DNA of 64,000 nucleotides, from positions 40,193,171-40,257,170 of the forward strand of contig CM060194.1 in NCBI GenBank assembly GCA_030549335.1, written 5' to 3'. The stretch is from Pontederia crassipes (taxonomy: Eukaryota; Streptophyta; Magnoliopsida; Commelinales; Pontederiaceae). This document shows positions 1 to 12,134 of this stretch, one piece after another. The notes under the pieces are model-generated. The model did no database searches. It saw only the letters and a list, made by a program, of their open reading frames with translations, and had not been told where the DNA came from. Positions within the stretch are counted from its first letter, which is position 1, and each line of letters opens with the position of its first letter. The position numbers were made by a program, and so were the translations under genes.

Positions 1-345
1 TGAATATCCTTCTCATCAAATATACCTTATTTGATGCAGATGGCTTCTCGTACATGTTTGATAATGCCTTTATCAAACTCGCCGTGGTCTTCTCATTCAC
101 GATGTTAAAGGCTACGTTACACGCCAACGTCGGCCTGATAACACAAAGCGCCTGTCGGTCGAGGAGCGCCCAGTCTGCGTCGCTCTTCGCCTCTGACTTG
201 TCCCTAAAGAGAGGCATGTGCAATTTCTTCTGATACAGATAATTCTCGATCTGCATCTTCCAGAAGTCGATGTCTCTACCATCGAACTTTTCGATCTTCA
301 CCTTCTTTTCGTCTGTCCATCGCTCTCACTGCCCATGAACTCCTC
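1..345 (-). pseudogene. Ty1/Copia gag fragment (partial, runs off left edge)
   Basis: Minus-strand translation gives a Copia Gag (UBN2-type) N-terminus. It starts at an ATG at 336-334 (MGSESDGQ...) and after a reading-frame slip continues as KFDGRDIDFWKMQIENYLYQ, then a stretch containing LLDRQALCVIRPTL and LSNMYEKPSASNKVYL. FDG..F..WK is the usual opening of Copia Gag. The slip near 318-325 means the copy is not intact. The primer site and an LTR lie just to the right, as expected for a minus-strand element whose body continues left of the window. Gag would coat the RNA in virus-like particles in an active copy. The family call is firm; the lineage is not resolved. Confidence 0.75.
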
Positions 346-351
346 GTCGAA

Positions 352-363
352 GCTCTGATATCA
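352..363 (-). other. Primer-binding site (initiator tRNA-Met) of the Copia element
   Basis: The plus strand reads GCTCTGATATCA, the iMet-type match GCTCTGATACCA with one change. It sits 2 bp inside the LTR edge and next to the gag start, which fixes the element's orientation as minus. Confidence 0.65.
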
Positions 364-365
364 GT

Positions 366-812
366 TGTTGCGGAATATCTTCGATATCAACAACCGTTAA
401 TACCGATGGCAAGGAGAAATCGATAAATAGATAGTGAAAGAATAATAAGAAATAACACATATTTTACGTGGTTCAAAGATTGTCTCCTACGTCCACGGAC
501 GTCACAGAGTTTCACTCTATTAAGATATCTCAACTTTTTCAGTAGTTACAAGCATTACCAAGATCTCTACAATATATAGTGCATAACCGCTATCAGATAT
601 GTGTCTTGGGTAACAACCCTGGATAACCGCTTATCTTATCATGATTCTCCATAATTCTATATCTAACAAATAAAGTAGTTATGATAACCACTCAATCTCC
701 CTAGATTATGATTACAATGAAGTTACAATTTCACATATTCTCCCTATCATAACTAATAACAAATTAGTTAGGCCCAGAATGAGGCTCCAACTAACTAACT
801 CCAATAATAACA
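366..812 (-). mobile_element. Probable 5' LTR of the minus-strand Copia element
   Basis: Starts TGTTGCGG directly beside the primer-binding site and probably ends ...CCAATAATAACA, giving TG...CA ends and about 447 bp. The inner edge is well set by the primer site. The outer edge is a guess from the terminal bases, because the partner LTR lies outside the window and no target duplication can be checked. Confidence 0.5.
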
Positions 813-1719
813 ATAATTTATGCCAACTGTTTGAGAAGTATAACTAAAGTCTAATAGGACTGGTGCCAAATAAAGTGTCATATTATTAAGTTTTGTATTA
901 GTATTTAATAGTATAATATTGTTAAAGAATACTAACATATGAAATACAGATATATAAATGTTGTCTTTTTATTGACATTATTTATCAATATTTAACATAT
1001 GAAATACAGATATATAATATTTAACATGCATGTTATTTCACTTATATTACGAAATATGCATAGAAATATTATGATTTTTAATTAGGTAGTATTATTTCAT
1101 AACATGTATAACTGCATATTTAAGAAAAAAACTTGTTCAATATATTTACATTCAAATTTTATTTTGGTATGTATTTAGGTGTAAAAATGCAATTATTCTC
1201 CTCTTGCACATTTTTTAGAGCTAGAAGGAGACGTGACCATATGGATTTATCGATGAAAATTTTAGTTACATTGAATTAGAACATTACAAATAATAGATTA
1301 TGTTATGCTATCCAATTATGTGCAATATTCTTAGTAGTCATCATCGCATTTTCAATGTAGATTCACTTCATTCCGAGATCACATGGACTAGTAGAATGCC
1401 ATTGGGATTGTTCATTATTTCTTAAAAGTATAGATGATCTTTGGTTGATAACATTCAAATCAGTATGTCTTAAAAAAATGGTGTGCTGAAATTGCGATCA
1501 ATTAGTGACAACCTACCTCACTCCAAACAGTTCTTGGCTGATGCACGAAAAAGAAGATATTTAATTAACATCTAAAGAAGTTTTTGTGTTTAGAAAAAGG
1601 AGTTATTTTTATTTTTTATCTAATTTCCTTGAGATTTGATTTCTACTTAAGTTTAGATTATTTTACAAAAAAACATAAAAAAATTAGGCCATAAATTGAG
1701 AATAATTAAAGTTTGAAGG
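813..1719. other. AT-rich intergenic DNA, no gene seen
   Basis: No coding frame of interest. A direct repeat of about 24 bp (AACATATGAAATACAGATAT...) occurs near 931 and again near 993. Otherwise low-complexity AT-rich sequence. Confidence 0.5.
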
Positions 1720-2060
1720 AAGTCACGGTCGTGCCTATTATGTTCATGCTAAAGAAGCCTCATTGTCATAGATCACTTAAAAAAGAGATGATCCAAATTC
1801 TCATCACCATCATCACACAACGGATGCTTGTAGTAGGATAAGGTATTTTGTTGTCAGCTGCTAATGTGCCTAAAGAGTCATGCAAAGATTTTAATATAGA
1901 GAAGGATTTCAATCACCATATAAGGTTACAATTCATCCATAGTTCATCATTTGTTCTATAATTGTCATCCAATAGTCTATACATAGCACTAACTAAGAAC
2001 TAGCCAATAGTCCATTCCAAGAATCTCTTAAAAAATTATTTGTTGCTAATCTTTTTTTTA
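1720..2060 (-). pseudogene. LINE relic: zf-RVT tail fragment
   Basis: The minus strand near 1,850-1,780 reads HPLCDDGDENLDHLFFK before a stop. This resembles the zinc-binding reverse-transcriptase tail (zf-RVT) of plant LINEs, whose pattern is C.LC....E...HLFF.C. Several stops surround it. It is too short to assign to a family and appears separate from the longer LINE to the right, which has its own zf-RVT at about 2.5 kb. Confidence 0.4.
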
Positions 2061-2089
2061 GAGCAGTAAGGATGACTACCATTTTGGTA

Positions 2090-5000
2090 GACATCCAAGT
2101 TTATTAATGATAAAAAGAGGTTACATCATGATTAAAACAAAAGTAATTGAATGCTGAATTTCTCCCTCCACCATTACTCGCACGATCATATGTTATATAA
2201 CTCTACAGCCTGCATGACAATTTTATCCGTGTAGCATCGCCCATTCCTGAAGATGACTGCATTCCATTGTGACCAGATTGCCCATAGAGCATATATGGTT
2301 AGCACTATGCTCCACCTCGAGACATACTTATCCCCGGTTCGCCATCACATTACCACTCCGAAAGGAGCTCCAAAATGCTTCTACCGATGATAAGTTAAGT
2401 CATTGACTTCTAGTGATTGCTCATACTTCTCTTGCCACATCAAACTCAAAAAACAAGTGCTTAATATCCTCGACAACACTATTGCACAAAACGCAGGTGA
2501 TGTCGGCCTCAGGCTGCCAACGAGATCTATAAGATTTGGTGCGGAATCGCCCACGTCAAAAAAGCCAAACAAAAATTTGCACTTTTAGCGGTATTGAGCT
2601 CTTCCATATAATTGCGTCGTCCGACTTCAAGTCACCATCATCACTTGCATCAGTTACTCTTAACATTTCATATACCTTCCGGTTTGAAAAATCATCACTT
2701 GACCATACCCAGCTATCCCTTATATTATCTTCAAGAGCATATCCATCCAATTTAAAGTAAGTCAACAAAATCATCTATTCATTATTTCGACAAATTACTT
2801 GTGAAAGATGGTAGCCAAGCCCCATTGCGACCTCTCGATGTAGACCAACATTCTGCCACCTTAATGTCTTTATCCTCTGCCATGGCATATAGCCTAGGGA
2901 ATAATTGTGCTAGTGATTCAGCTCAGGGATTTTTCCAAAAGTGAAGCTCTCTTCCATTACCTAGCCTCAATGAAATGCATGGTCTGATATTAGGTAATGT
3001 AATCATCACCCCTTTCCAAAAAGATGAGCATCCACTTGTCACGATTCGTTGTTCCCAGTATAGAACTCTCCCATCACATGTGAAGATAACATATGACCAT
3101 ATGTCATCTGTATTGCTCAAGATTTTGTTTGCCCATTTTGATAGCAATGCTTCATTTGCTCTTTGAATTACACGGACATCCAAACCTCCTTCAAAATGAG
3201 ATTTGCAGATATCCTTGCATGCCACCAAATGAAGAATTATTATTTCCAGAATGTACCCAAAAAAATTGCTCTTGTTCGAGTTAAGGCGCACTTCAACTGA
3301 TTTTGGTAGAGGTAATACAGATAAAAAATACACCGGCATAGCTGATAGAACTGTCTACACAAGAGTGAGTCGCCCTCCTTTGGATAGTAGCTTTGCACTC
3401 TAGCCCTCTTGTTCCACCCTCACTCTTTGACTCGGGTCCTCTCATCTGGTAGAGGCAAGTCCAAATATGTTAATGGGAGGTTGCCTATAGTTGTTTCTAA
3501 TGCCATAGAGCAACCAATTGTGTCTTGGTCATCCATCCCATAAGGTATAAATGAATATTTTAAATGGTTAATGTTTAAACTAGAAAAATCCCCAAAAATC
3601 TTCACAAGAATAGAAGTCATTCTTGCCACCTCCTTAGAGTCTTCGATGAAGAACGTAATATCGTCAGCATATTGTAGAAGTGGAATGATTGAGACTTTGA
3701 CTTAAAGGGCCTATTTGGCAACTGGAATCAAGCATCCGGTTCCGTCTGTTCTAATCGGTTTCGTCAAATGATGTGACGTTTGATGGAACCAGAGACGGAA
3801 CCCGATTCCAAGAAAAGGACGTGACCCCTTTTTTCCTGCCTTGTTTCCACCATTTTGGTGGAACCAAGCACTGTAGCAGCCATTTTTTTTTTACTTCACG
3901 TGTTGACTTTTTCTTTTTCAACTTCCTTTATTCCTTTTTTTCTTTCTTTATTCTCTCACACACATATCTTATAAAATAATTTATTTATTATAACATATTA
4001 ATATGATATTATTTCTTACTTATTATTTCATTAAAAAATTTAATTTTTTACTACAAATGATTATTAAAAATGAGTTTTTTTAATTTAAATAAATTATTTT
4101 TTAACAAATTTTTTTAAACAAAGTTTTTAATTTTTATTTCTATTTTATTTACTAACAATATTATATTTATAATATCAATTATTATTTTAAATTTCCTAAA
4201 AAATTAATCCATCACATCTACTTTTTCCTATCACATCAACTATTTTATTCTTCATCATCAAATTTCACTCCATTCAAATACAATTAGAACTACGAAAACT
4301 TGATGGAACTCTAGTTTTCGTTGCCAAACGACCCCAAATTATTTGTGAACCCAAATATGAGACTAGAATTACACAATGAAAATGCGCAGCAGGTCAGCGC
4401 ATCAACTACAAGCACGAATAACATTGGGGCAAGGGGGTAGCCTTGTCAGACTCCACATTGAGGTTGAATCCAACAACCAATGGGAAACCATTTATGAGAG
4501 TTGGGAAAGAAACTGTACACACACCATTTCATCCATGATATCCACTTCATTGAAAAGCCTCTCTAATGTAAGGAGTTCCACAAGAAGGTCCAATCTAAGT
4601 CGCCATATACCTTAGAGAAGTCCACTATCCAAAGAAAGTCATTTTTCTCGGTGTGACGCCATGTAGAAATTATTTCTGAAACCATGGTAAAGCTGTCAGA
4701 GACTGAGTGCCCCTTAATGAAAGTTGATTGCACCAGGTGCACTAAAGTATCCAGGACTAACCGCAACATGTTAGCCAAGACACGAGCCACAATAAGATAA
4801 ATCACATTAGATAAGATAATAGGTCTAAAGTCTTCAACTATCTCTCCTCCGGACTTCTTTAGTATTAGGAATAAGAGAAACCTATTCATGCGATCAAATC
4901 CCTTGTTGCCGGCCACGAATTCCTGAATAGTTGCCATGACATCTGGCTCAAGCAATGTCCATAATTCCTTGAAGAATAGAACAAAGAAGCCATTGGGACC

Positions 5001-7147
5001 CAGGGCTCCTTAACTCTTCATACCCTTTAATGCAATGAGACCCTCCTCAACCTCTGAGCTTATGTTTGTGTTAATCTAGGAAGGTACCTTCACTCACTCG
5101 GGGGATGTCGATGAGTGAAGTTCTATAAATAATCAGGCACTTTTCTCGCCTATGTTCTCCCTCCTAGTCACCTCTCTATCATCAACAAGTGAAAGAATCT
5201 TGTGTTTGAGTCCCATTCTTTAAGCCAATTGCCTTAACTTTTTCCTCCACTCTATCTCCCCTTTAAAGTCTTCTTTCGCCACAACCTCTTGATGGCACAT
5301 TCATTCAGCAGCTCTATAGAGGATAACTCACAAACATCCTCTAATTGATCAAGCATCAAAATTGCATTCAAGGTCTCCTTGTGTGTTTGAGTTCACGATT
5401 TGCCTTAATTCTTTGGATGTAACTACGTAGAAAGCCTCGAAGTCGATTCAGTTTATCACCAAATGTCTTTGTAGCCAACGAGGACACTAGGTAGCTGCGC
5501 CATTGTTCTGTTACAACATTTCTGAAGTCATCTTCCTAGAGCCAAACCTTTTCGAATTTAAAATTTGATCTGTAGTGAGAACCTAATTCATTTGAGTTCC
5601 ACAACAAGGGCGTGTGGTCAGAGAAAGGTCACTTTAAAGCAGTCACGGTAGACGGTTGAAATGTCTTTGTTAATTCTATGGACCCAAGGAACCTATCTAA
5701 TTTTGATTTTGCGCCAGGGGATGCAGAACTCCATCATGTAAACCTACAATTAGTTGTTAGTAAGTCCATGAAACCTTGTTCATCAATAAAGTTCCTAGAG
5801 GCCTCCGCCCCTATGTCTCTCCCACTTCGAGCAATTAGTCTATCCAAAGCTTCCAATGTGGCACTAAAGGCACCTCATAGAATCTAACAAATGTTTGGAG
5901 AGCCACGTCGTAGTTCTCAAAGTTCATTCCCCATTTCTAGTCATTCTATATTCCCTCGAGGCTCATATATGCAGGTCACCATGATAATAAAACCATCTAG
6001 TCTTCAAAAGAATGTAGCAGAGATGGAGAACTGGCTAGAGTGGATAGATATGCGTTCAAGAGTGCTATCATTCCAGCAGATAAGGCAACACCCTAATTTG
6101 TCAACAACATGAAGTGCCAAGTGGTCAGACATTGTGGAACCACCAATATGCCTTAACATTTGTTGATCAACTACCATAAGTTTTGTTTCTTAAGGTAACA
6201 CCACATCTGTACGCCATTTTCTTAGGTACTTTCCTAAGATTGAGAGCCCGGTAGCATCACCAAGTCCCCTAACATTCCATGTTAAAATCTTCATATGGAA
6301 ACAGGACTGGACGCCATGCCAATTGGACTCTCCTCAGAAGAAGAGGTAGAAATAGACCAACCATTGATTACTTGGCGACATCCTCTTCTCCTGAGCCACT
6401 CACTTCTATGACTGAACTATTCTCACCTACATGAGATGTCTGAGGTTCATATCCATCCCGATTAAAGTCCAAAGTCTTGTCTTCTTTGTTGGCTTGTGGC
6501 GTGTGGTCCAACCTCTCCTCCTGACACATCACCTATGTGATCCCACAATTGAGTTCCATTCAAACTATTTATGGCAATGATATTTGGGATTGGTGACATG
6601 GAAGATTCCCCTCTCATCTGTCATTTGGGTCAGTTTTGTCCAGTTGTATTTCAAGTGGTGTTGTACTAACAACCTATGTGGATTCAATTTCATATATTTC
6701 TTCTTTTTTAAATCACCTCTCTGTCGATTTTTGGGACAGGTTGTCGTATAATCAGTGATTTGATTCTCCTTTCAATATTTTCCATAGATTTGAGATCTTA
6801 TTCCATGATTGTAGGAATCATGATCTCATCTTCCCCTTGGCCATTACGTTGCTCCAGGGTCTTTGCTTGCTAGATTCGCTGGAGTTCGTCGGAACTGGAG
6901 AAGTCCGACAAACTATCTCTGGCCAAGTTCGAGGCCTAGTCAAAATTGTAACGGGGAATTCGAAACCATTTGGGAAAGATTCACCATCCTAGGGACTTTC
7001 ATATTTAATTTAACAATAATTGTTGCAGGAATTGTAGATATGTCACTAGACACATTTGTTGCTAATCTATCCACCTCTCGAGTAAGCGGAGGAGGTTGTC
7101 CACTTGTTGATGTGACAAAGATGAGGCAAAGAGTGATCTCCAAATAA
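2090..7147 (-). pseudogene. Degenerate non-LTR retrotransposon (L1-type LINE), ORF2 with EN, RT and zf-RVT
   Basis: A minus-strand LINE broken by many stops and frame changes. ORF2 opens at 6,294 with MKILTWNVRGLG, the classic apurinic endonuclease start. Reverse-transcriptase blocks follow: FRPIILSNVIYLIVARVLAN and QSTFIKGHSVSDSF (4,955-4,563), QGYPLAPMLF (about 4.43 kb), LLQYADDITFF with the catalytic YADD (about 3.68 kb), then YFLSVLPLPKS and KANKIL-type C-terminal blocks (3,339-2,923). A zf-RVT tail CVLCNSVVEDIKHLFFEF lies near 2.5 kb. The frame at 6,940-7,143 may belong to ORF1. A MITE interrupts the RT domain at 3,705-4,338. The 5' boundary with the next LINE fragment lies somewhere in 7,147-7,300. 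An active copy would make a protein that nicks target DNA and reverse-transcribes its own RNA; this copy cannot. Confidence 0.85.
3705..4338. mobile_element. Tourist/Harbinger-like MITE inserted in the LINE
   Basis: A 634-bp AT-rich, non-coding block with imperfect terminal inverted repeats: left GGGCCTATTTGGCAAC, and the right end read inverted GGGGTCGTTTGGCAAC. TTA lies on both sides (3,702-3,704 and 4,339-4,341), fitting the TTA/TAA target preference of PIF/Harbinger. It splits the LINE reverse transcriptase just upstream of YADD; LINE frames resume on both sides. Exact ends depend on which A residues are assigned to the target site. Confidence 0.65.
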
Positions 7148-7299
7148 CTCTAAAGAGCAATTATTCTAATCAGGAGTCCACAACAATTGTTAGACGATTC
7201 TACACTATGAGTAGCTTATCGTGGAAAAGACATAAGGAGCATGGAAGAGGTTCAAACATCCTCCAAAAAGCGAAACATTATACCCAAGCCTAAGGATGG

Positions 7300-7663
7300 G
7301 GAGAACCGTTGAAGCTTTGCGGTAATCGACAATATAGCCTTTCAGCAAGATTAATGGTCCTATGATGACGTTATCTTGTTGTTTGTCGAGTGTGGAAGTA
7401 CCATGGCAAGCGTATATGATGACTAACCAAAACTCTTGTTAGTGGCTCAATAATCGGTATGTCCATTGTGACAAAAGTGCATCATTCATCTTTCAAAGCT
7501 CTTGATAAGTCCATTGTGGCTTGCAAACTTTTGACCATGCAACTATATGAAGGTAATGATTTATGATGCTTGAATGCTTCCAAAGAAACCTCCTGCTTAA
7601 GGCATCAATGTGATTGCAACACCAATAAGTATTTGGAAAGAGATATGAAGTATACAAGAATTG
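7300..7663 (-). pseudogene. Second LINE, C-terminal RT fragment (left of the nested insertions)
   Basis: Read on the minus strand from 7,663, frames contain SYLFPNTYWCCNHIDALSRR then FLWKHSS and later HIVAWSKVCKPQ. This is the LINE block normally seen as IPTY..SVF.LPK.V...ID...RRFLW...VAW..VC.PK. It is cut at the target site of the solo LTR; the upstream RT part of the same element resumes at 17,508. Stops and slips are present. Confidence 0.6.
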
Positions 7664-7966
7664 TTGATTGTTGGGTCAAAGTTTTAATGACAAATAAAAT
7701 TATATTTTGATGAAACAAATCTCGAATGATTAAAGTTGAAATGCTAAAAAAGTTTAAAGAAAAATGGATAACTTTATGCACTAAGCTTTGATTAAATAAT
7801 CGTCATTGTTCTCATTAGTTTTGGATGAATGTGGACATCAAAGTTGTAGAGAATTTTGTTAGCTTTTCATAGACTCAAAGATCATCTAATTTGGATAACT
7901 GTGCAAAAGGTTATGTTTAAAATAGTGCAGGTCGATCAACCCATCGGTCGAAGCAAACAATGCCGG

Positions 7967-10420
7967 TGATGGTGAAATTGAGGAGTGTAGTGATAACTTG
8001 CTGATTTTGGGGTAAAAAGTGAGATTTTTTAATTTTTGATTTAACTCCTTAATTCACTCTCTACTGCAGTGCACATGTCAATTGTAGTAAATCCTAAATG
8101 TCGTATCCACGGTGATTTGAAGCCAAAGACTTCCTAAAATAATCTAGACGAGCCTAAACTAAAGTTACAATTTCAAAAAATTAAAGAAAGTGAAAATAGA
8201 TTTTTAAAAGTGATTAAAAAGATAAAATTTTTTTTAGGACTTTTGAAAATTTATCTAAACTGAATTATAAATGCTAGACTAAGGGCTAAAAATGTTTATC
8301 TATCAATAAGAAAGGTTCTCCTAGGAATTGGGATTCATTTAATTCAATTATGGATGGAATGGAACAAGTTATCAATATGTGTCAATTTTAACTCAACTTG
8401 AATTGGCCTGTTATCACAGCACAGTTAAACCAGGACTAATTGTCATATTTTCATATGATTGATTAGCTAAGTTGAATTAGAAAAGGTCCTTACTGAAATC
8501 AAGTTAACATTAAGCTCAAACTCAAGTTCCTTGCTGATTTTTGGCAATTTAGTGAAATCTGAAATGATAACAATCAATTGCACTTTAAATATGAGGGAAT
8601 TACTTCAATTAACTAAACATGAATGAAATCAATCTAATATTAGTGCTAATGCTTCTTGGTTTATCTCTAAACTACAAGAGAATTTTAAATCAGCCCCTCA
8701 ACTGCAAATGGAAACGAAATCCACATTATCACTAATGAATTGGATAAATTCAGCACATAATCACATATGGGAACTCAGCAATTGTCATTGCTTCTTGGTC
8801 CATTTCTGAACATCAAGATAACCTTAAATTCACCTCTCAGTGATCAAATGAAATCAGAGGTTTACAATAACAAAGAAGAATCCCATAGAATTCAGGAAAC
8901 AGATTTGGAAATCAGGATTGAAAATCAGCAATGAAAAGTTTGCAACACTTCAAAGATTGAAACCTTGGGAATACCATTGTCTCTTGATTCATTTCTGAAC
9001 AAGGAGTAGATCAAATGACAACCTCTCAATTGTAAATACAAGTAGGACCTCACAATGTCAAGAACATATTCATATGAAACAGATTTCAGAAAATAGAAAT
9101 CAGAAATCAGAACTTGATTCAGTGTAGGAAATCAGAATTGTCTATAGTCCATCCACAATTAAACTAGATTACTACCCTACCCTAGGAGAAATGGAATTTA
9201 GCTCCTCATAGTTACAAACATTGATACAAGACAGAATGAGAAATTGATACAAATCATCCTGAATAGTGGCCTGTCGACAGGAATTGCAGCAGCCCTTCAG
9301 CTCCTTTCCTTGCTTCTTTCCTCTCTAGAAACCCTCCAAATGGAGGCTCTCCTTTCACTCCTTGGTTCTTCAGCTTATATCTGACTTCTCCTCACCCTTG
9401 GATACAGATGAGAAGGTTCTCTTAGGCCCTGATTCAGCCATGTGTCCTGTCCAGAAAATATCAGCAGATGTCAGCTTTTTGGACAGCCACAAAGCAAGTG
9501 GTCCCCCCTCCTTTTTCATCTTGTGCAGCCTCCTTTTCCCTACTAGAAAGGCCAAAACAGCAAGCATCAAAGCCCTTGAATGGGATTTAAACAAATAAGG
9601 ATTATGACAACTATTAATATCAGCTCCATTAGCAAATGAGGTTTGATGTTATGCAGGAATAAAAATCCCTACACAAAAATGATAACTTTTAATACCCGGA
9701 GTGATAACTTTGCACATATCATGAAAATTGTCCAATTATGAGTGGTTCAGAACAGTGAAGGCATCAAAAGGATTAGGATGGCAAGTAAATGATGTCAGAA
9801 ATCAAATGTGGATAAGATTTCATAGGAATGATAACTTTGGTGCCATAAAATGATAACTTGGTACCATAAAATGATAACTTGTCAAAAATTTAGTTGTAAT
9901 TATCCAAATGTGATCAAATTAGAGCAGCAACGAGTTAGGACAATAATTTAATGATTGTCTAATGCTTTTATGCAGAAATGATAACCTTGCACATCGAAAT
10001 GACAATTTTGCCCTAAAAATGATAACTTGACACAAAAAATGATAACTTGTGAAATGGAATGATAACTTTGCACAAATTGAAATATGATCATCCAAATATG
10101 ATTAATTCATAATGTCAAGGGATTTAGGGCAAGATAATCACTAGAAACTAACTCAATTAGAAAAATGATAACTTTGCACATTGGAATGATAACTTGCCCA
10201 AAAAATGATAACTTAACATAGAATTGATATATTTATGGATTTTAGCAATTCAAAACCTCTATGCACATGGAATTGAGTGTAAAATGAGAAGGATTAGCTA
10301 GTTATCACAATCAATTGCATTATAAGCATAATTGACCAAAAGTTGGGCAAAATAAGGGCTCGATATGGGTGAAATGAATGAAAAATGGGATAAAAGCCTA
10401 ATATGATCAGCTAGTGATCA
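7967..10420 (-). repeat. 3' LTR (left) of the gag-only retrotransposon
   Basis: 2,454 bp. In element orientation it begins TGATCACTAGCTGATC and ends CAATTTCACCATCA. It lacks about 180 bp present in the right LTR, between two similar copies of a motif ending TTGATTCATTTCTGAACAAG, so the gap is probably a repeat-mediated deletion. It carries about 13 copies of AATGATAACTT between 9,677 and 10,215. Confidence 0.9.
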
Positions 10421-10434
10421 AACTCTCCCAAGCT
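10421..10434 (-). other. Polypurine tract of the gag-only element
   Basis: In element orientation the sequence directly before the 3' LTR reads AAGCTTGGGAGAGTT, purine-rich next to the LTR edge. This is the expected start site for plus-strand DNA synthesis. Confidence 0.6.
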
Positions 10435-12134
10435 TAGCCTTTTGCTTGTCCTCAATCAAAACATTTAGAAATTAAAAGCAAACTTGAATAGAACAGCTCA
10501 CAAATGAATTAAAAACTAGCTGATTTAAGTCCAATGAGTTTTCCACTTTGTCAACATCCCATTCTTTCCAAAAACATAATTTCTAGCTAAGGAATCACAG
10601 AGGCTGAAGCAAATTTAATCCATTGAAGAAGTACTAGCAATAACAAGTTTGAATTTCAGGAATTGTCAACTTTACTACAAGGTTGAACTACAAATCCCTT
10701 CATGAACAGATTTTCACTGCTTAAATAGGTTTAACACCTGGCTTTTATTCATGAAAATGCAAGTAAACATGTCAGGACCTGATTTTTATTCATGCTGATC
10801 ACATGATAAAAATTATGCCTTTATTCAGGAGAGGTTCCTTTTTGAAATTTTACTCTCTTTATTTATACATGCATGCAATGCAAAATGCAACTTTTCACTT
10901 TTTTCTTTTCTCCATTTTTCTTTTTTTATTATGTTCATGAAGTGAGCAATAGTTCAAACTCAAGTAAAGTTTGGATCCCTTAGTCCAAAAAGTTAAGTTT
11001 TCCTATTTAACATGGAAGCAAGAGCCTTGACCCCTTCTAGACATCTTATATTATTAATTAAGTCCATGAATGTCAGCTAGTGTTACTCACAAAAAAAGAA
11101 AAATTTTGAACTGAAGTTTTGATTCAAATGCACCTGAATTAATAGGCTGATTAAAGCAAGAAGACTAATGGCCAAATTGACCACTTGGTATTGGAGTGTA
11201 CTAACTATCATATTAAAGGATTTCACCCATTTTAGAGTTAAAATGAATGCAGAGATTAAATTGAGCTAAAAAAAATGATAACCAATGATAACTTGTCAAA
11301 ACTAGTGATAACCAAGTGAAATCAATGATAACTTGTTCAAACAGTGATAACCTGGTGGTAAATGATGATATGAGCATTAAAATAGATTGAAAACATGGTG
11401 TAAAGTTTAAAAAAGCACCAGGTTTCCTCCCTCAAGCTTATTCTCAGCACTGTCCACAGTGGTGAAAAAGATAGACAAGGGAGAGGGTTGGAAGAGTATT
11501 GAATTCTTGGATTTGTGCAATTGATTTCTTTTGTTCTCTCATGTCAACCAGAGGCTTTGGGTTACCCATACTTCCTGGTTTGCAATCAATTCTGCAGAGA
11601 TAAGTATAGGAAATTAGTGAAATATGCAATATCAGATTTTTAGGGTCAATAAAGTGCAAAAGTTGGCATTTTATATGAAGTTTGAGAAATGCACTGAAAT
11701 TTGGCACTAAGAGATTTGGATAACTGATATAAGTGATGATTCAAGTATCATTATGATAATTAAGGCATGGATTAGTAAATAATATCAGTTATCATTATGG
11801 TATTTCAGTGAGAAAAAATTTGAATTTGTTTTAGGAGTACTCCCTAGGTGAAAGGGTGGTGGTGATTCTGATTTCCCTCTTAATTATTCCTAGAAAATAA
11901 AGAAAATGAGATATGAAATGGCTTGGGTTATCTCTCAAGAAGTGCCCTACTTTAGTGTCTTAGGCTAGACATTGTTACAACTTTTTCATGTCAAGAAGAT
12001 TTAAATAGTATGATGTGATCAAGTAGAGATCTCAAACTGTGGACAGCTTCACTAATCAAGTATGGATCTCTTAATTTGCCAATGATTAACCTTTGTTTTT
12101 CAGTTTGATTCCCTCCTCCATTGTACTAGAAATC
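10435..12134. other. Non-coding interior of the gag-only element
   Basis: No pol-like frame in either strand. Between 11,270 and 11,350 there are five or six further copies of GATAACTT/GATAACC in a tight cluster. The rest is AT-rich DNA with short open frames that match nothing I recognise (for example minus 11,707-11,444). Confidence 0.6.

Noticed and set aside
9362..9598. Open frames on both strands in the left LTR, repeated at 15,459-15,791
   Set aside because: They are the same LTR sequence twice, overlap on opposite strands and resemble no protein; shared by descent of the LTRs, not by selection that I can show.
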